A DNA stretch of 64,000 bases, from positions 62,001 through 126,000 of the forward strand of contig DATCKU010000011.1 of the NCBI GenBank assembly GCA_036564245.1, written 5' to 3'. Of the stretch, positions 52,346-60,891 are shown in pieces. Origin of the DNA: Thermasporomyces sp036564245. Lineage in GTDB: Bacteria; Actinomycetota; Actinomycetes; Propionibacteriales; Actinopolymorphaceae. Position 1 is the first letter of the stretch. Every line of letters starts with the position of its first letter. The position numbers were made by a program, and so were the translations under genes. The notes below the pieces were generated by a model. The model was not told the origin of the DNA. It did no database searches and was given only the letters and a program-made list of their open reading frames with translations.

Positions 52346-52674
52346 CCGCGCGGTGAGTACATGATGACGGCGACGCCGAGCAGGCCGATCGTGGCGCCGA
52401 TGAGGTCGAAGCGGTCGGGTCGGAACCGGTCGACGATCACACCCCAGGCAAGCGAGCCTGCGACGAACACCCCGCCGTACGCCGCCAGGATGCGCCCGAA
52501 GTGGGGGTCTGGCTGGAACGTCGCGATGAAGCCGTACGCACCGAGAGCGAGGACACCTGCCGCAATCCAGCCGACGCCGCGATGCTCCCGCCAGCCCTGC
52601 CAGACCAGCCAGGCACCGCCGATCTCGGCGAGCGCGGCCAACCCGAAGCGCACGATCGAACGAGCAACCACCAT
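52342..52674 (-). CDS. YnfA family membrane protein (UPF0060)
   Basis: A 110-residue protein with four transmembrane helices. Family hallmarks: LAALAEIGGAWLVWQGWREHRG, LGAYGFIATFQPDPHFGRILAAYGGVFVAGSLAWG and DRFRPDRFDLIGA-IGLLGV-VIMY. YnfA belongs to the small multidrug resistance-like superfamily, with a suggested role in efflux of cationic compounds. ATG at 52674 has AAGGT about 10 bases upstream. Its TAG stop and that of the convergent vWA gene overlap in one CTAG palindrome. Confidence 0.93.
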   Translation of the reverse strand: MVVARSIVRFGLAALAEIGGAWLVWQGWREHRGVGWIAAGVLALGAYGFIATFQPDPHFGRILAAYGGVFVAGSLAWGVIVDRFRPDRFDLIGATIGLLGVAVIMYSPRG

Positions 52675-52894
52675 GGCCGAACGACCTTACGCGCGTCACC
52701 GGTCGGCCTGCGTCGGCGATCGCCTCTACTCGTGAGCGCATGGCACAGCGTCACGATCGCGCGTTACTGAGAACGTTCGGCGCACGCTGGCGGGGTTATC
52801 ATGAGCGAGACTGACACACGTCCGATGGCCTTGAAGGCATTCCGAACTCTTTGCGGAATCCCACGGGATAGCCAAACCTGGGAGGGAAATCCGC

Positions 52895-53353
52895 ATGACG
52901 ACGCGCTCGGAGGTGACTACCATGCCAGCGCGTAAAGCACTCCCGTCGACACTTCAACGTTCGTCGAAGAAGGCCCAGCGGACCTGGATGAAGGCGCACG
53001 ACTCGGCGGTCAAGACCTATGGCGAAGGGCAGCGGGCGCACCGCGTCGCGTACGCCTCGCTGAAGCACATGTTTCGCAAGGTGGGCGACCACTGGGAGCC
53101 CAAGGAGCGCCCGGGTCCGTCCGACGCAGGTGCTCGGCAGACGACTCGCGCTCGCTCGACGCCGGCTCGCAGGCGCGAGGTGCCGCCTCGGAAGACAGCC
53201 GGGGGCATCGACGTCAACGCAAGCAAGCACGAACTCCTGGGTATGGCCGCCAAGCTGGACATTCGTGGCCGGTCTCGGATGACGAAGGACGAGCTCATCA
53301 AGGCTTTGCAGAAGGCGAGCCGTAGGGAGACGGCTCGCGCCCGGGCCCACTAG
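52895..53353 (+). CDS. ChaB-like protein with C-terminal SAP/Rho-N-like segment
   Basis: A 152-residue, strongly basic protein. Residues ~16-70 (LPSTLQRSSKKAQRTWMKAHDSAVKTYGEGQRAHRVAYASLKHMFRKVGDHWEPK) match the ChaB fold first linked to the Na+/H+ antiporter ChaA. A basic linker follows, then residues ~114-147 (NASKHELLGMAAKLDIRGRSRMTKDELIKALQKASR), which resemble a SAP or Rho N-terminal nucleic-acid-binding helix pair. ATG at 52895 has GGAGGG 8 bases upstream. In actinobacteria such fusions are often small DNA-binding proteins; the function is unknown. Confidence 0.85.
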   Translation: MTTRSEVTTMPARKALPSTLQRSSKKAQRTWMKAHDSAVKTYGEGQRAHRVAYASLKHMFRKVGDHWEPKERPGPSDAGARQTTRARSTPARRREVPPRKTAGGIDVNASKHELLGMAAKLDIRGRSRMTKDELIKALQKASRRETARARAH

Positions 53354-53402
53354 GGCACGGGGACGAATGGGGTATTGGCATCGAATGGCCTTTGTCACGT
53401 AG

Positions 53403-53424
53403 ACCGTGACTGACCAGTCACGGT
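53403..53424. promoter_or_regulatory. Perfect 22-bp palindrome upstream of the Gfo/Idh-GH9 operon
   Basis: ACCGTGACTG (53403-53412) and CAGTCACGGT (53415-53424) with a 2-bp spacer. It lies 43 bases before the Gfo/Idh start. The form is that of TetR- or LacI-type operators. It might instead be a terminator of the ChaB gene, but no T-run follows. Confidence 0.5.
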
Positions 53425-53467
53425 AGGACGTCTTGTTGGCGGTGTTCGCTGCAGAGATACTCAGCGG

Positions 53468-54598
53468 ATGCTGCACAATTCGGGCGCAAGCGACGTCCGC
53501 TGCCGATTCGAGTACGCCGAGCGAATCCGGTGTGCCTTCATTGGAGCTGGCGGGCATTCGTTCCGTAACATCTACCCGGCTCTGCAGTACGCACCAGTCG
53601 ATCTGTGCGCCGTCTGCGACCTCGACGAGCGTCGCGCCCGCAGCTACGCGCGGCTTTTCGGCGCAGAGGCAAGCTACACCGATCACCGGGAGATGCTCGA
53701 GCGTGAGAAACCGACGGCTGTCTTCATCGTCACGTCGTACGAGCCCGACGGCAGGGTGCAGGCCACCCGACTCGCGCAGGACTGCCTCGCCGCGAAAGCT
53801 CATGTCTGGATGGAGAAACCGACAGCAGCCTCAACTGCTGAGGTGCGCGAGCTGATGGAGGCGGCGAAGCGGCATGGTCGTTTCGTCATGACCGGGCTGA
53901 AGAAGATCTTCACGCCGGGCATCGAGAAGGTCAAGCAGCTCATGCAGTCGCCGGACTTCGGGCCGGTGTCGTCGATGTCGGTGCGCTATCCGCAGGCCCT
54001 GCCGGCTCCCGCTGAGCGACACGACTTGCGCACGATGGTGGGCTTCCTCGACCACATCTACCATCCAGGCGCGATTCTTCACTACCTGATGGGTCCGATT
54101 GCGCGCTTCAGCCACGAATGGGAGCCGACGAGCGGGGCGAGCGTGGCGACGTTGCGCTTCGTGTCCGGCGCAGTGGGCACACTGCATCTCGCGGCCGGGA
54201 GCGCGGTCACCAGTCCGCTCGAACGCGTCGAGGTCGTGGGTCAGGGTGCCAACGTCGTACTGGAGAACGGGGTTCGCCTCACCTACTACCGGCGTGGTGC
54301 CCGGCTGGCCTACGGGCGTAGCCCGTCGTTCGTCGTCGACGACGAGCACGCGGCGCTTCACTGGGAGCCGGAGTTCTCGCTCGGCCAGCTCTACAACAAG
54401 AATCTCTTCTACCTAGGCTACGTGCCGGAAATCCTGCACTTCTGTCAGAGCGTCATCGAGGAAACCCCTCCGAGCAAAGGGACCCTCGAGGACTCGCTTG
54501 CCATCATGAGACTCTTCGACGTCTACCGAGACACACCTCCCGGAGTGACGGTCGAGCTCGCGCAGGCCGACCCGCTACCGAACGGCGGTGCGTCATGA
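53468..54598 (+). CDS. Gfo/Idh/MocA family oxidoreductase
   Basis: A 376-residue dehydrogenase-like protein. The N-terminal Rossmann fold has IRCAFIGAGGHSFRNIYPALQY (about 20-41), VCDLDERRARSYARLFGA and FIVTSYEPDGRVQATRLAQDCLAAKAHVWMEKPTA; the EKP motif contains the lysine usual for NAD-dependent members. The C-terminal half includes DHIYHPGAILHYLMGPI. It likely oxidises or epimerises a sugar or inositol derivative. ATG 53468 has only a weak ribosome site; the mature family start (ERIRCAF) is ~17 residues later. Its stop overlaps the GH9 gene by ATGA. Confidence 0.87.
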   Translation: MLHNSGASDVRCRFEYAERIRCAFIGAGGHSFRNIYPALQYAPVDLCAVCDLDERRARSYARLFGAEASYTDHREMLEREKPTAVFIVTSYEPDGRVQATRLAQDCLAAKAHVWMEKPTAASTAEVRELMEAAKRHGRFVMTGLKKIFTPGIEKVKQLMQSPDFGPVSSMSVRYPQALPAPAERHDLRTMVGFLDHIYHPGAILHYLMGPIARFSHEWEPTSGASVATLRFVSGAVGTLHLAAGSAVTSPLERVEVVGQGANVVLENGVRLTYYRRGARLAYGRSPSFVVDDEHAALHWEPEFSLGQLYNKNLFYLGYVPEILHFCQSVIEETPPSKGTLEDSLAIMRLFDVYRDTPPGVTVELAQADPLPNGGAS

Positions 54599-56859
54599 GA
54601 CGGTTCTCATGGAAGCGGGTCCTGGCGTTGGTGGTCGCCGGAGCCTTCCCGATGGTCCTTGGCGGCGGTGCGCCCCCTGGCTCGGCCGAGGGACGGACCG
54701 AGCTCATCGTCAACGGTGGCTTCGATGCCGGCACCTCACCCTGGTGGTGGACGTCCAACGTGTCGGCGCAGGTCGTGGACGGCAGGCTGTGCGCGGAGAT
54801 ACCGGCAGGAACGACGAACTCGTGGGATGCGATCGTCGGACGAAGCGACATCACGCTCAGGAGCGGCGAATCGTACGAATTCTCGTTCACCGCTTCGGCT
54901 GACCAGCCGGTGACGATCCGCGCGAACGTGCAGCTCGCCGACCCGCCGTACACCGCAGAGATCTCCCAACCAGTCAGCCTCGGAGGCTCGCAGACTTACC
55001 GCTACTTCTTCACATCTCGCGCCGACACACAACGGGCGAGCGTGCAGTTCCAGGTCGGCGGATCAAGCGTAGGCTGGACCTTCTGCGTCGACGACGTGTC
55101 GTTGAAGGATGGTGCCGAGGTGCCCGGATACGAGCCGGATACCGGCCCGCGGGTGCGCGTGAACCAGGTGGGATATCTGCCGGACGGGCCGAAGCGGGCC
55201 ACGCTCGTGACCGACGCGGTGCGGCCGCTCGAATGGGTGCTGCGCGACGCGTCGGGCAGGGCGGTGGCGGACGGCCGCTCCACACCGCGGGGTGTCGACG
55301 AGGCGTCCGGCGAGCGGGTCCACACGATCGACTTCAGCTCGGTCCGCCGACCGGGCAGGGGATACACCCTCACGGCTGACGGCGAGACGAGCTATCCCTT
55401 CGCCATCGCGTCGGAGGTCTACGAGTCGCTGCGGACCGACGCGCTGCAGTTCTTCTACATCCAGCGAAGCGGGATCCCGATCGATGGCGCCTTGGTGGGG
55501 GAGGAGTACGCCCGGCCTGCTGGTCACGTTGGTGTTCCCCCGAACCGCGGCGACATCGATGTCCCATGCCAGGAAGGCGTGTGCGACTACCGACTGGACG
55601 TGCGCGGTGGCTGGTACGACGCTGGCGACCACGGGAAGTACGTCGTCAACGGTGGTATCGCCGCGGCCCAGCTGCTGAGCACCTGGGAACGAGCACTGCA
55701 CGCCGGCACGGGCCAGACGGGACCACTGGACGACGGTCGGTTGCGGGTACCGGAGCGGGGCAACGGCGTGCCCGACATCCTGGATGAAGCCCGCTGGGAG
55801 GTCGAGTTCCTGCTGCGCATGCAGGTGCCGGACGGCAAGCCGCTTGCCGGCATGGCGCACCACAAGATCCATGACCGGGAATGGACCGGGATGCCCATGC
55901 AGCCGGAGGACGACCCGCAGCCTCGGGAGCTGCACCCGCCGTCGACAGCCGCGACCCTGAACCTCGCCGCGGTTGCCGCTCAGTGTGCGCGGCTCTTCAG
56001 GCCGTACGACCGAGCCTTCGCGGCGCGGTGCCTCGCGGCAGCCGAGAAGGCCTGGACCGCGGCTCGAGCGGATCCGGACGTCTACGCCAGCGAAACGGAC
56101 AGCAACGGCGGCGGCGCGTACGCCGACACACATCTGGAGGACGAGTCCTACTGGGCGGCGGCCGAGCTCTACCTCACGACCGGTGACCCGGCGTACCTCG
56201 ACTTCCTCCTGACGTCGCCCATGCACACGGCCGACGTCTTCGGGCCGGGCGGTTTCAGCTGGCAGTCGGTCGCGGCGCTCGGTCGGCTCGATCTCGCGAC
56301 AGTGCCGGGCAGGCTGCCGCTCGCGGAACGCCGCAAGGCGCGGGTGTCGGTCGTGGAGGCGGCCGATCGGTACCTCGCGACGCAGCGCTCGCAGGCCTAC
56401 GGGCTTCCGCTGCCCAGCAACGCGGAGTTCTACAACTGGGGCTCCAACAGCGGAATCCTCAACAACCTGGTCGTGATCGCCACGGCGTACGACATCACGG
56501 GCAAGCAGGCGTACCGCGACGCCGTGCTCGAGGGGATCGACTACATCCTCGGCAGGAACGCGCTCAACATCTCCTACGTCACGGGGTACGGAACGAAGAG
56601 CGCGCAGAACCAGCACAGCCGGATCTTTGCCCATCAGCTCGATCCGAGCCTGCCGCATCCGCCGAAGGGCTCGATCGCAGGTGGCCCGAACGCGGGGTTG
56701 CAGGATCCGTTCGCCGCGGACCTGCTCCAAGGGTGCCGGCCGGCGTTCTGCTACGTCGACGACATCCAGTCGTACTCCACGAACGAGGTGGCGATCAACT
56801 GGAACTCCGCCCTGTCGTGGGTAGCCTCCTTCCTCGCCGACCAGGGCCGGCGACACTGA
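54595..56859 (+). CDS. Secreted GH9 cellulase (endoglucanase) with CBM4/9 and CelD_N Ig-like domain
   Basis: A 754-residue inverting cellulase. Order: signal peptide (~1-31), CBM4/9-type module (~36-172; ELIVNGGFDAGTSPWWW ... WTFCVDDVSLKDG), Ig-like CelD_N domain (~184-275; RVRVNQVGYLPDGPKRATLV), GH9 (alpha/alpha)6 barrel (~285-750). The catalytic base lies in GGWYDAGDHGKY (D342/D345) and the acid is E731 in STNEVAINWNSAL; HSRIFAHQ is the substrate-binding His region. It degrades beta-1,4-glucans outside the cell. ATG 54595 overlaps the upstream Gfo/Idh stop, so a cytoplasmic enzyme and an exported one are translationally coupled. Confidence 0.94.
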   Translation: MRRFSWKRVLALVVAGAFPMVLGGGAPPGSAEGRTELIVNGGFDAGTSPWWWTSNVSAQVVDGRLCAEIPAGTTNSWDAIVGRSDITLRSGESYEFSFTASADQPVTIRANVQLADPPYTAEISQPVSLGGSQTYRYFFTSRADTQRASVQFQVGGSSVGWTFCVDDVSLKDGAEVPGYEPDTGPRVRVNQVGYLPDGPKRATLVTDAVRPLEWVLRDASGRAVADGRSTPRGVDEASGERVHTIDFSSVRRPGRGYTLTADGETSYPFAIASEVYESLRTDALQFFYIQRSGIPIDGALVGEEYARPAGHVGVPPNRGDIDVPCQEGVCDYRLDVRGGWYDAGDHGKYVVNGGIAAAQLLSTWERALHAGTGQTGPLDDGRLRVPERGNGVPDILDEARWEVEFLLRMQVPDGKPLAGMAHHKIHDREWTGMPMQPEDDPQPRELHPPSTAATLNLAAVAAQCARLFRPYDRAFAARCLAAAEKAWTAARADPDVYASETDSNGGGAYADTHLEDESYWAAAELYLTTGDPAYLDFLLTSPMHTADVFGPGGFSWQSVAALGRLDLATVPGRLPLAERRKARVSVVEAADRYLATQRSQAYGLPLPSNAEFYNWGSNSGILNNLVVIATAYDITGKQAYRDAVLEGIDYILGRNALNISYVTGYGTKSAQNQHSRIFAHQLDPSLPHPPKGSIAGGPNAGLQDPFAADLLQGCRPAFCYVDDIQSYSTNEVAINWNSALSWVASFLADQGRRH

Positions 56860-56962
56860 CCGCGCCCTCCCGCCACAATGACCACGTTCAGCTGGCTCTT
56901 GCCGCCCGGACACGGTTTCTACGCCGTGCGAGGATCACGAAACCCGTGGCTGGCCGAGGCGT

Positions 56963-57469
56963 TCAGTACGGGGCCACCACAGGTGAGTCCTCGGTCGTTA
57001 GCCCGGCGCGTCGAGCGGCGGAATGGCCGCGGCGGGCGACCGGCACCAGGGAGGTCGCAGCCGCGAGGCCCCACGGTGGCATGTTGCCGTAGACGCACTC
57101 GGTGTGCTCCGGGCGCACCAGGTAGGTCTCGTGCCAGATCCCGACGTCGCCGGAGTCTCGCACCTTGCGGTTGAACTGGCGCCACGGTCCCACGTGCGGC
57201 TCGTTCTGCGACGTGGCGAACCGGTAGAGGTGCTCGAGGCTGCGGAAGTAGCAGACGAGCATCGGCCCCCGACCGAGCAACCCGGTCTGGGCGTGGAGCA
57301 GGCCGAGGTCGGGGTCCTGCTTCAGGCGCCGGAGCATCGGCCGCATCGCGGTGAAGACCGGCCACCACTTCCAGATCTTCCACGGCTTGTTGAGCCGCAT
57401 GCCGATGAGGAAGACCACGACTGGTTCGCTGGGGTCCGCCGTGTATCGCCCGGTTCGTACCGTCCTCAT
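56963..57469 (-). CDS. DUF4188 domain-containing protein
   Basis: A 168-residue protein. The family pattern is clear from the N-terminus: GRYTADPSEPVVVFLIGMRLNKPWKIWKWWPVFTAMRPMLRRL, then PMLVCYFRSLEHLYRFA, HVGPWRQFNRKVRDSGDVGIWHETYLV. DUF4188 proteins have a ferredoxin-like monooxygenase-type fold; biochemical function is not established. ATG at 57469 has GGAGGG 8 bases upstream. It is divergent from a TetR regulator, with two tandem operators in between, and is therefore probably the repressed target. Confidence 0.9.
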   Translation of the reverse strand: MRTVRTGRYTADPSEPVVVFLIGMRLNKPWKIWKWWPVFTAMRPMLRRLKQDPDLGLLHAQTGLLGRGPMLVCYFRSLEHLYRFATSQNEPHVGPWRQFNRKVRDSGDVGIWHETYLVRPEHTECVYGNMPPWGLAAATSLVPVARRGHSAARRAGLTTEDSPVVAPY

Positions 57470-57517
57470 CTCGACCGCCCTCCATCCGCGATCACGACAG
57501 CGCCTCGTAGGACAGCG

Positions 57518-57547
57518 CTATAACAGTGTTGTATAACGGTGTTATAG
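57518..57547. promoter_or_regulatory. Tandem TetR-type operators
   Basis: Two 15-bp palindromes, TATAACAGTGTTGTA (57519-57533) and TATAACGGTGTTATA (57532-57546), overlap by 2 bp with a 13-bp period. The second is perfect outside its 3-bp centre and the first has one mismatch. The whole is flanked by CTATAACA...TGTTATAG. It lies between the DUF4188 and TetR genes in an A/T-rich patch that stands out from the surroundings. Confidence 0.8.
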
Positions 57548-57627
57548 TAACATGGCGCAAGGCACCGCACCAGGGGTCGCGGTCACGCGGTCGTCGTTCG
57601 GTACGCAAGGAGGTCAGGTCGGAGCCA

Positions 57628-58242
57628 ATGCCACGTACGAAGTCCACGATTGCGGCTGATGACCTTCGATCCACCCTCCTCGACCGAGCCGCCGACCTGC
57701 TCGCCCACGAGGGTCCCCAGGCGCTCACCACGCGTCGCATCGCCGCCGCGGCGGACACGTCCACCCAGGCGATCTACACGCTCTTCGGAGGGAAGGAGGG
57801 CGTGGTACGCGCGATGTACCGCGAGGGTTTCCGACGGCTGGGCGCCAAGCTCGCCCAGGCCCCCCGTACGTCCGACCCCGTTGCGGACATCACCGAGCTC
57901 GGCCGGGCGTATCGTGCGGCGGCGCTGGAGAACCCCAACTTCTACGACGTGATGTTCGGCCGGCCGGTGCCGGAGTTCCGGTGCACCGACGACGACCGCG
58001 CCGAGAGTCTCGCGACGTTCACGGTGTTGGTCGACGCGGTGCAGCGGGCACTGGACCAGGGACGACTACAGGGCGGCACGGCGAAGGAGATCGCCACGCA
58101 CCTGTGGGCGACGGTCCACGGCTACGTCACGCTGGAGTTGGCCGGCTACCGCGCGAGTGGCGACCGGGACCCGGACGCGCACTACGAGTCGGCGCTCGCC
58201 TATGCGATCGCGCCCTTCCTGACCACCCCTCCCGGGGCATGA
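57628..58242 (+). CDS. TetR-family transcriptional regulator
   Basis: A 204-residue repressor. The HTH is residues ~12-58: RSTLLDRAADLLAHEGPQALTTRRIAAAADTSTQAIYTLFGGKEGVVRAMYREGFRRL. The C-terminal domain (NPNFYDVMFGRPVPEF ... ATHLWATVHGYVTLELAGY) is of the WHG type. ATG at 57628 is the family start, with GGAG 3 bases and AAGGAGG 14 bases upstream. It surely binds the tandem operators at 57518-57547, repressing itself and DUF4188. The ligand is unknown. Confidence 0.93.
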   Translation: MPRTKSTIAADDLRSTLLDRAADLLAHEGPQALTTRRIAAAADTSTQAIYTLFGGKEGVVRAMYREGFRRLGAKLAQAPRTSDPVADITELGRAYRAAALENPNFYDVMFGRPVPEFRCTDDDRAESLATFTVLVDAVQRALDQGRLQGGTAKEIATHLWATVHGYVTLELAGYRASGDRDPDAHYESALAYAIAPFLTTPPGA

Positions 58243-58269
58243 GGGCATGGGCGGGGCCGGTGCGCCTCG

Positions 58270-60735
58270 TCACCTCTCACGATCCTGCAGGGCGCGAAGG
58301 GCCTCGGTGAACGGGCGCTCCAACCATGCCAGGTGGTCGGGCTCGCCGTGATGGAAGGTGGTGTGCGCGTCGGAGCGGCGGGGTGCGATGTGGCGTACGT
58401 ACTCACGTGCACCCTCGATGAGCGTCCGCATGTACCGAAGGCCTTCCGGGTCGGCCATCTGCCACGGTCCGCCGACGCCGACGTAGACCGGCGACGTGTG
58501 CGCGAAGACGGGCCGCCGCCACTCGTCGAGGTGTGCCTGGGTGCCGAACGCCCTGCAGGCGATCCACGCGCTCCCGCCGACCCGGAGCTCACGCGTGAGG
58601 GTGAGCCGGGTGAGACCGGCGTCCTGCGTCGCGTCGTCGTCCTCCGGAGTGGTCACCGCGACGACCTCGCCATTGCACACGAGCTCGAGGGAACGGAGCG
58701 GGAAGATGCTCGTGACCGCTGCCTCGACAGTGACGGTCCCGGCGGCGGGCAGCTCGAGCATGTCACCGGGTTGCCGCCCGTCCACCGTGAGCTTTAGCAA
58801 TGGTCCGCCGGACAGGAAGGTCCGGCCGGCACGGACGGCCCGGCACCAGGCCTCGTAGCTCGGCTCCTCGTCGGGCTCGAGGCGGGCGTACGTGCGGTAG
58901 AGGCCGACCGGGACGTCGTTCGACATCTTGTCCGTGCCGCCCACCAGCGGCAGCCGGTAGCCACAGTTGAGGTAGCGGTAGTACTCCCGGAGCGCGTCGT
59001 CGTTTTGTGCGAGCATCTCCACGGCGTCCGCGCGTCCGGTCGCGACCAGCACGGCGGGCTCGCCGTTCGGGTTGGGGAAGTGCGCCGCGACGACGGTGCC
59101 GCCTTGGGCGTGCGTACGGTCTGCCCAGTCGCTCAGCGTGGCGTCGAGCGCACCGCCAAGCTCTGCCTCGTCCGGTCCGTCGCTGCACCACGGCATGACG
59201 GGTTCTCGCAGTCCCCACAGCACGAGATGCCCCAGCGCGTGCTGCCGGTTCTCCTGCCCGATGTAGGTGAAGTAGCCTCCGCCGTCGATCACGTTCGGAC
59301 CCAGCCGGCCCGGGTAGTCCTCGGTGTTGGTGAAGAGCGATCCCCACTGCGACTGCAGGAGGTTCACAACACGCAGGTCCTCACCCTGCTGCTCGAGCTG
59401 AGCGCCGCCGGTGGAGAGGAAGTGCACGTGGGAGTCGCCGGACCACCAACCGGCCGCCGCGAGGTCGGCGACGCGCTTGAGCCGTAGCGTGAGCTTCCGC
59501 TGTCCGGGCTCGATGCGGACGGTCTCGCGCAACGGCGCATATTCGAAGCCACGCGCGATGTCGACCACGACCTCGCCACGCGGAAGCCAGCCCTGGCAGG
59601 TGCCGTCGATGTAGGCGTATGTCCGTCGGCCGATCCTCACGTCGCCGCCGACGTCGTAGTGCCAGCTGCCGAGGTTCTGGTTGACGTGGTGATGGTGGCC
59701 GTGCGGTTGGTACGGAACGCCAACCGGGGAACGGAAATGGACCCGGCACGGTACGGGCTCGCCGGTGGCGTCGTCGACGACGGTCACGTGCACCCAGTTG
59801 CGGCCAGGGTCTGCCAACTCCACTCGCACCCGCTGATCCGCTGCCTGGCCATGGGTTTCGACGTCACCCCAGCGAACCCGACCCAGTTCCTCGTCGTTCT
59901 TGCGCACCGAGATGGTGGCGGACGGGATGGCGGCGATGGTCGTGTACGCAGGGCTTGCGTTGGGTTCGGTCGCGTCGTTTCCGAAGCCTGGCCGGTCGTC
60001 GTCGCCGGGCAGGGGTTGCGGGTACGTCGCGACGCCGCGGTCGACCTCGACGTCGAGAACCCCTGGCTCGGTGGCGAGCTTCGGGTCCGTGACGACGAGC
60101 GTGACCGGCCTGCCTGGCATACGGACGAAGGGATGCTCGTCGACGTGGCCCAACGTGACGCCGGCGATGAGGAACGGGCGGCCCAAGGGCACCACGTCGA
60201 GACGTGCGATGGGCTCGTCGGGACGGGGATTCTCCCAGCACCACAGGTAATAGCCGCGGGCGCGACCGCGATGGTGCTCGGTCAACCGGAAGCCGGAAAG
60301 GCCCCATCGTCCCTCGAATCGCGACTCGTTGCCGTCGTGGCTGTCGGTCACCGCAAGGAAAGGCTCGCGACCCCACTCGGCCGGCACGACCTGGATCTCG
60401 AACCGCTCGCGAATCCGGGCGACGACCTGTTCTCCGTCGCCGAAGCAGAAGACGTAGTCCGCAACCGGTTGTCCGACACCGTGGCCGGCCGGCTCGGCCG
60501 GCTGCAGCAACCGGTGGGCGACGATGATTCGTCGAGCGACGCGGCCGATCTCGATCGACGTCGGCGACGTTGGCGAGAGGAAGCAACGATCCTTGGTCGG
60601 TGGATCCGAGCCGATGAGGAACGGCAGACCACGAAGCTCGACCTGGCCCAGCGGTGCCTGCTCGGCGTTGTCGACGAGGAGGTCGACGCCGGCGTTGCAC
60701 ACAGACTTGAGGTCAAGTGGCTCATAGTCGGGCAC
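58270..60735 (-). CDS. CehA/McbA-family metallohydrolase (PHP-type)
   Basis: An 821-residue protein. The C-terminal half has PHP-like metal-binding motifs: WWSGDSHVHFLSTGG, then AHFPNPNGEPAVLVATGRADAVEM, GTDKMSNDVPVGLYRTYA and RAGRTFLSGGPLLKLTVDG. The N-terminal half is beta-rich and carries a GHHHHV cluster. CehA members include a carbaryl hydrolase and proteins tied to polysaccharide lysis; the substrate is unknown. The open frame begins at 60792, but GTG 60735 gives the usual family start (PDYEPLDLKSVCNAG). There is no Shine-Dalgarno at either. It is divergent from the PhoX-like gene and converges on tetR. Confidence 0.8.
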   Translation of the reverse strand: MPDYEPLDLKSVCNAGVDLLVDNAEQAPLGQVELRGLPFLIGSDPPTKDRCFLSPTSPTSIEIGRVARRIIVAHRLLQPAEPAGHGVGQPVADYVFCFGDGEQVVARIRERFEIQVVPAEWGREPFLAVTDSHDGNESRFEGRWGLSGFRLTEHHRGRARGYYLWCWENPRPDEPIARLDVVPLGRPFLIAGVTLGHVDEHPFVRMPGRPVTLVVTDPKLATEPGVLDVEVDRGVATYPQPLPGDDDRPGFGNDATEPNASPAYTTIAAIPSATISVRKNDEELGRVRWGDVETHGQAADQRVRVELADPGRNWVHVTVVDDATGEPVPCRVHFRSPVGVPYQPHGHHHHVNQNLGSWHYDVGGDVRIGRRTYAYIDGTCQGWLPRGEVVVDIARGFEYAPLRETVRIEPGQRKLTLRLKRVADLAAAGWWSGDSHVHFLSTGGAQLEQQGEDLRVVNLLQSQWGSLFTNTEDYPGRLGPNVIDGGGYFTYIGQENRQHALGHLVLWGLREPVMPWCSDGPDEAELGGALDATLSDWADRTHAQGGTVVAAHFPNPNGEPAVLVATGRADAVEMLAQNDDALREYYRYLNCGYRLPLVGGTDKMSNDVPVGLYRTYARLEPDEEPSYEAWCRAVRAGRTFLSGGPLLKLTVDGRQPGDMLELPAAGTVTVEAAVTSIFPLRSLELVCNGEVVAVTTPEDDDATQDAGLTRLTLTRELRVGGSAWIACRAFGTQAHLDEWRRPVFAHTSPVYVGVGGPWQMADPEGLRYMRTLIEGAREYVRHIAPRRSDAHTTFHHGEPDHLAWLERPFTEALRALQDRER

Positions 60736-60891
60736 CGCTCGATGGTACGAGTGCTTTGCGTGCCTGGTCACGACGTTTGACCGGACGAGCACGCGTGGTT
60801 GCCGTCCGAAGCCGGTCAGTTACGGTGCGCAGGAGTTCAACCGGCCTACTGTGACTCGAGGACCCATTCGAAGCGACCGAGGAGGCGCACC

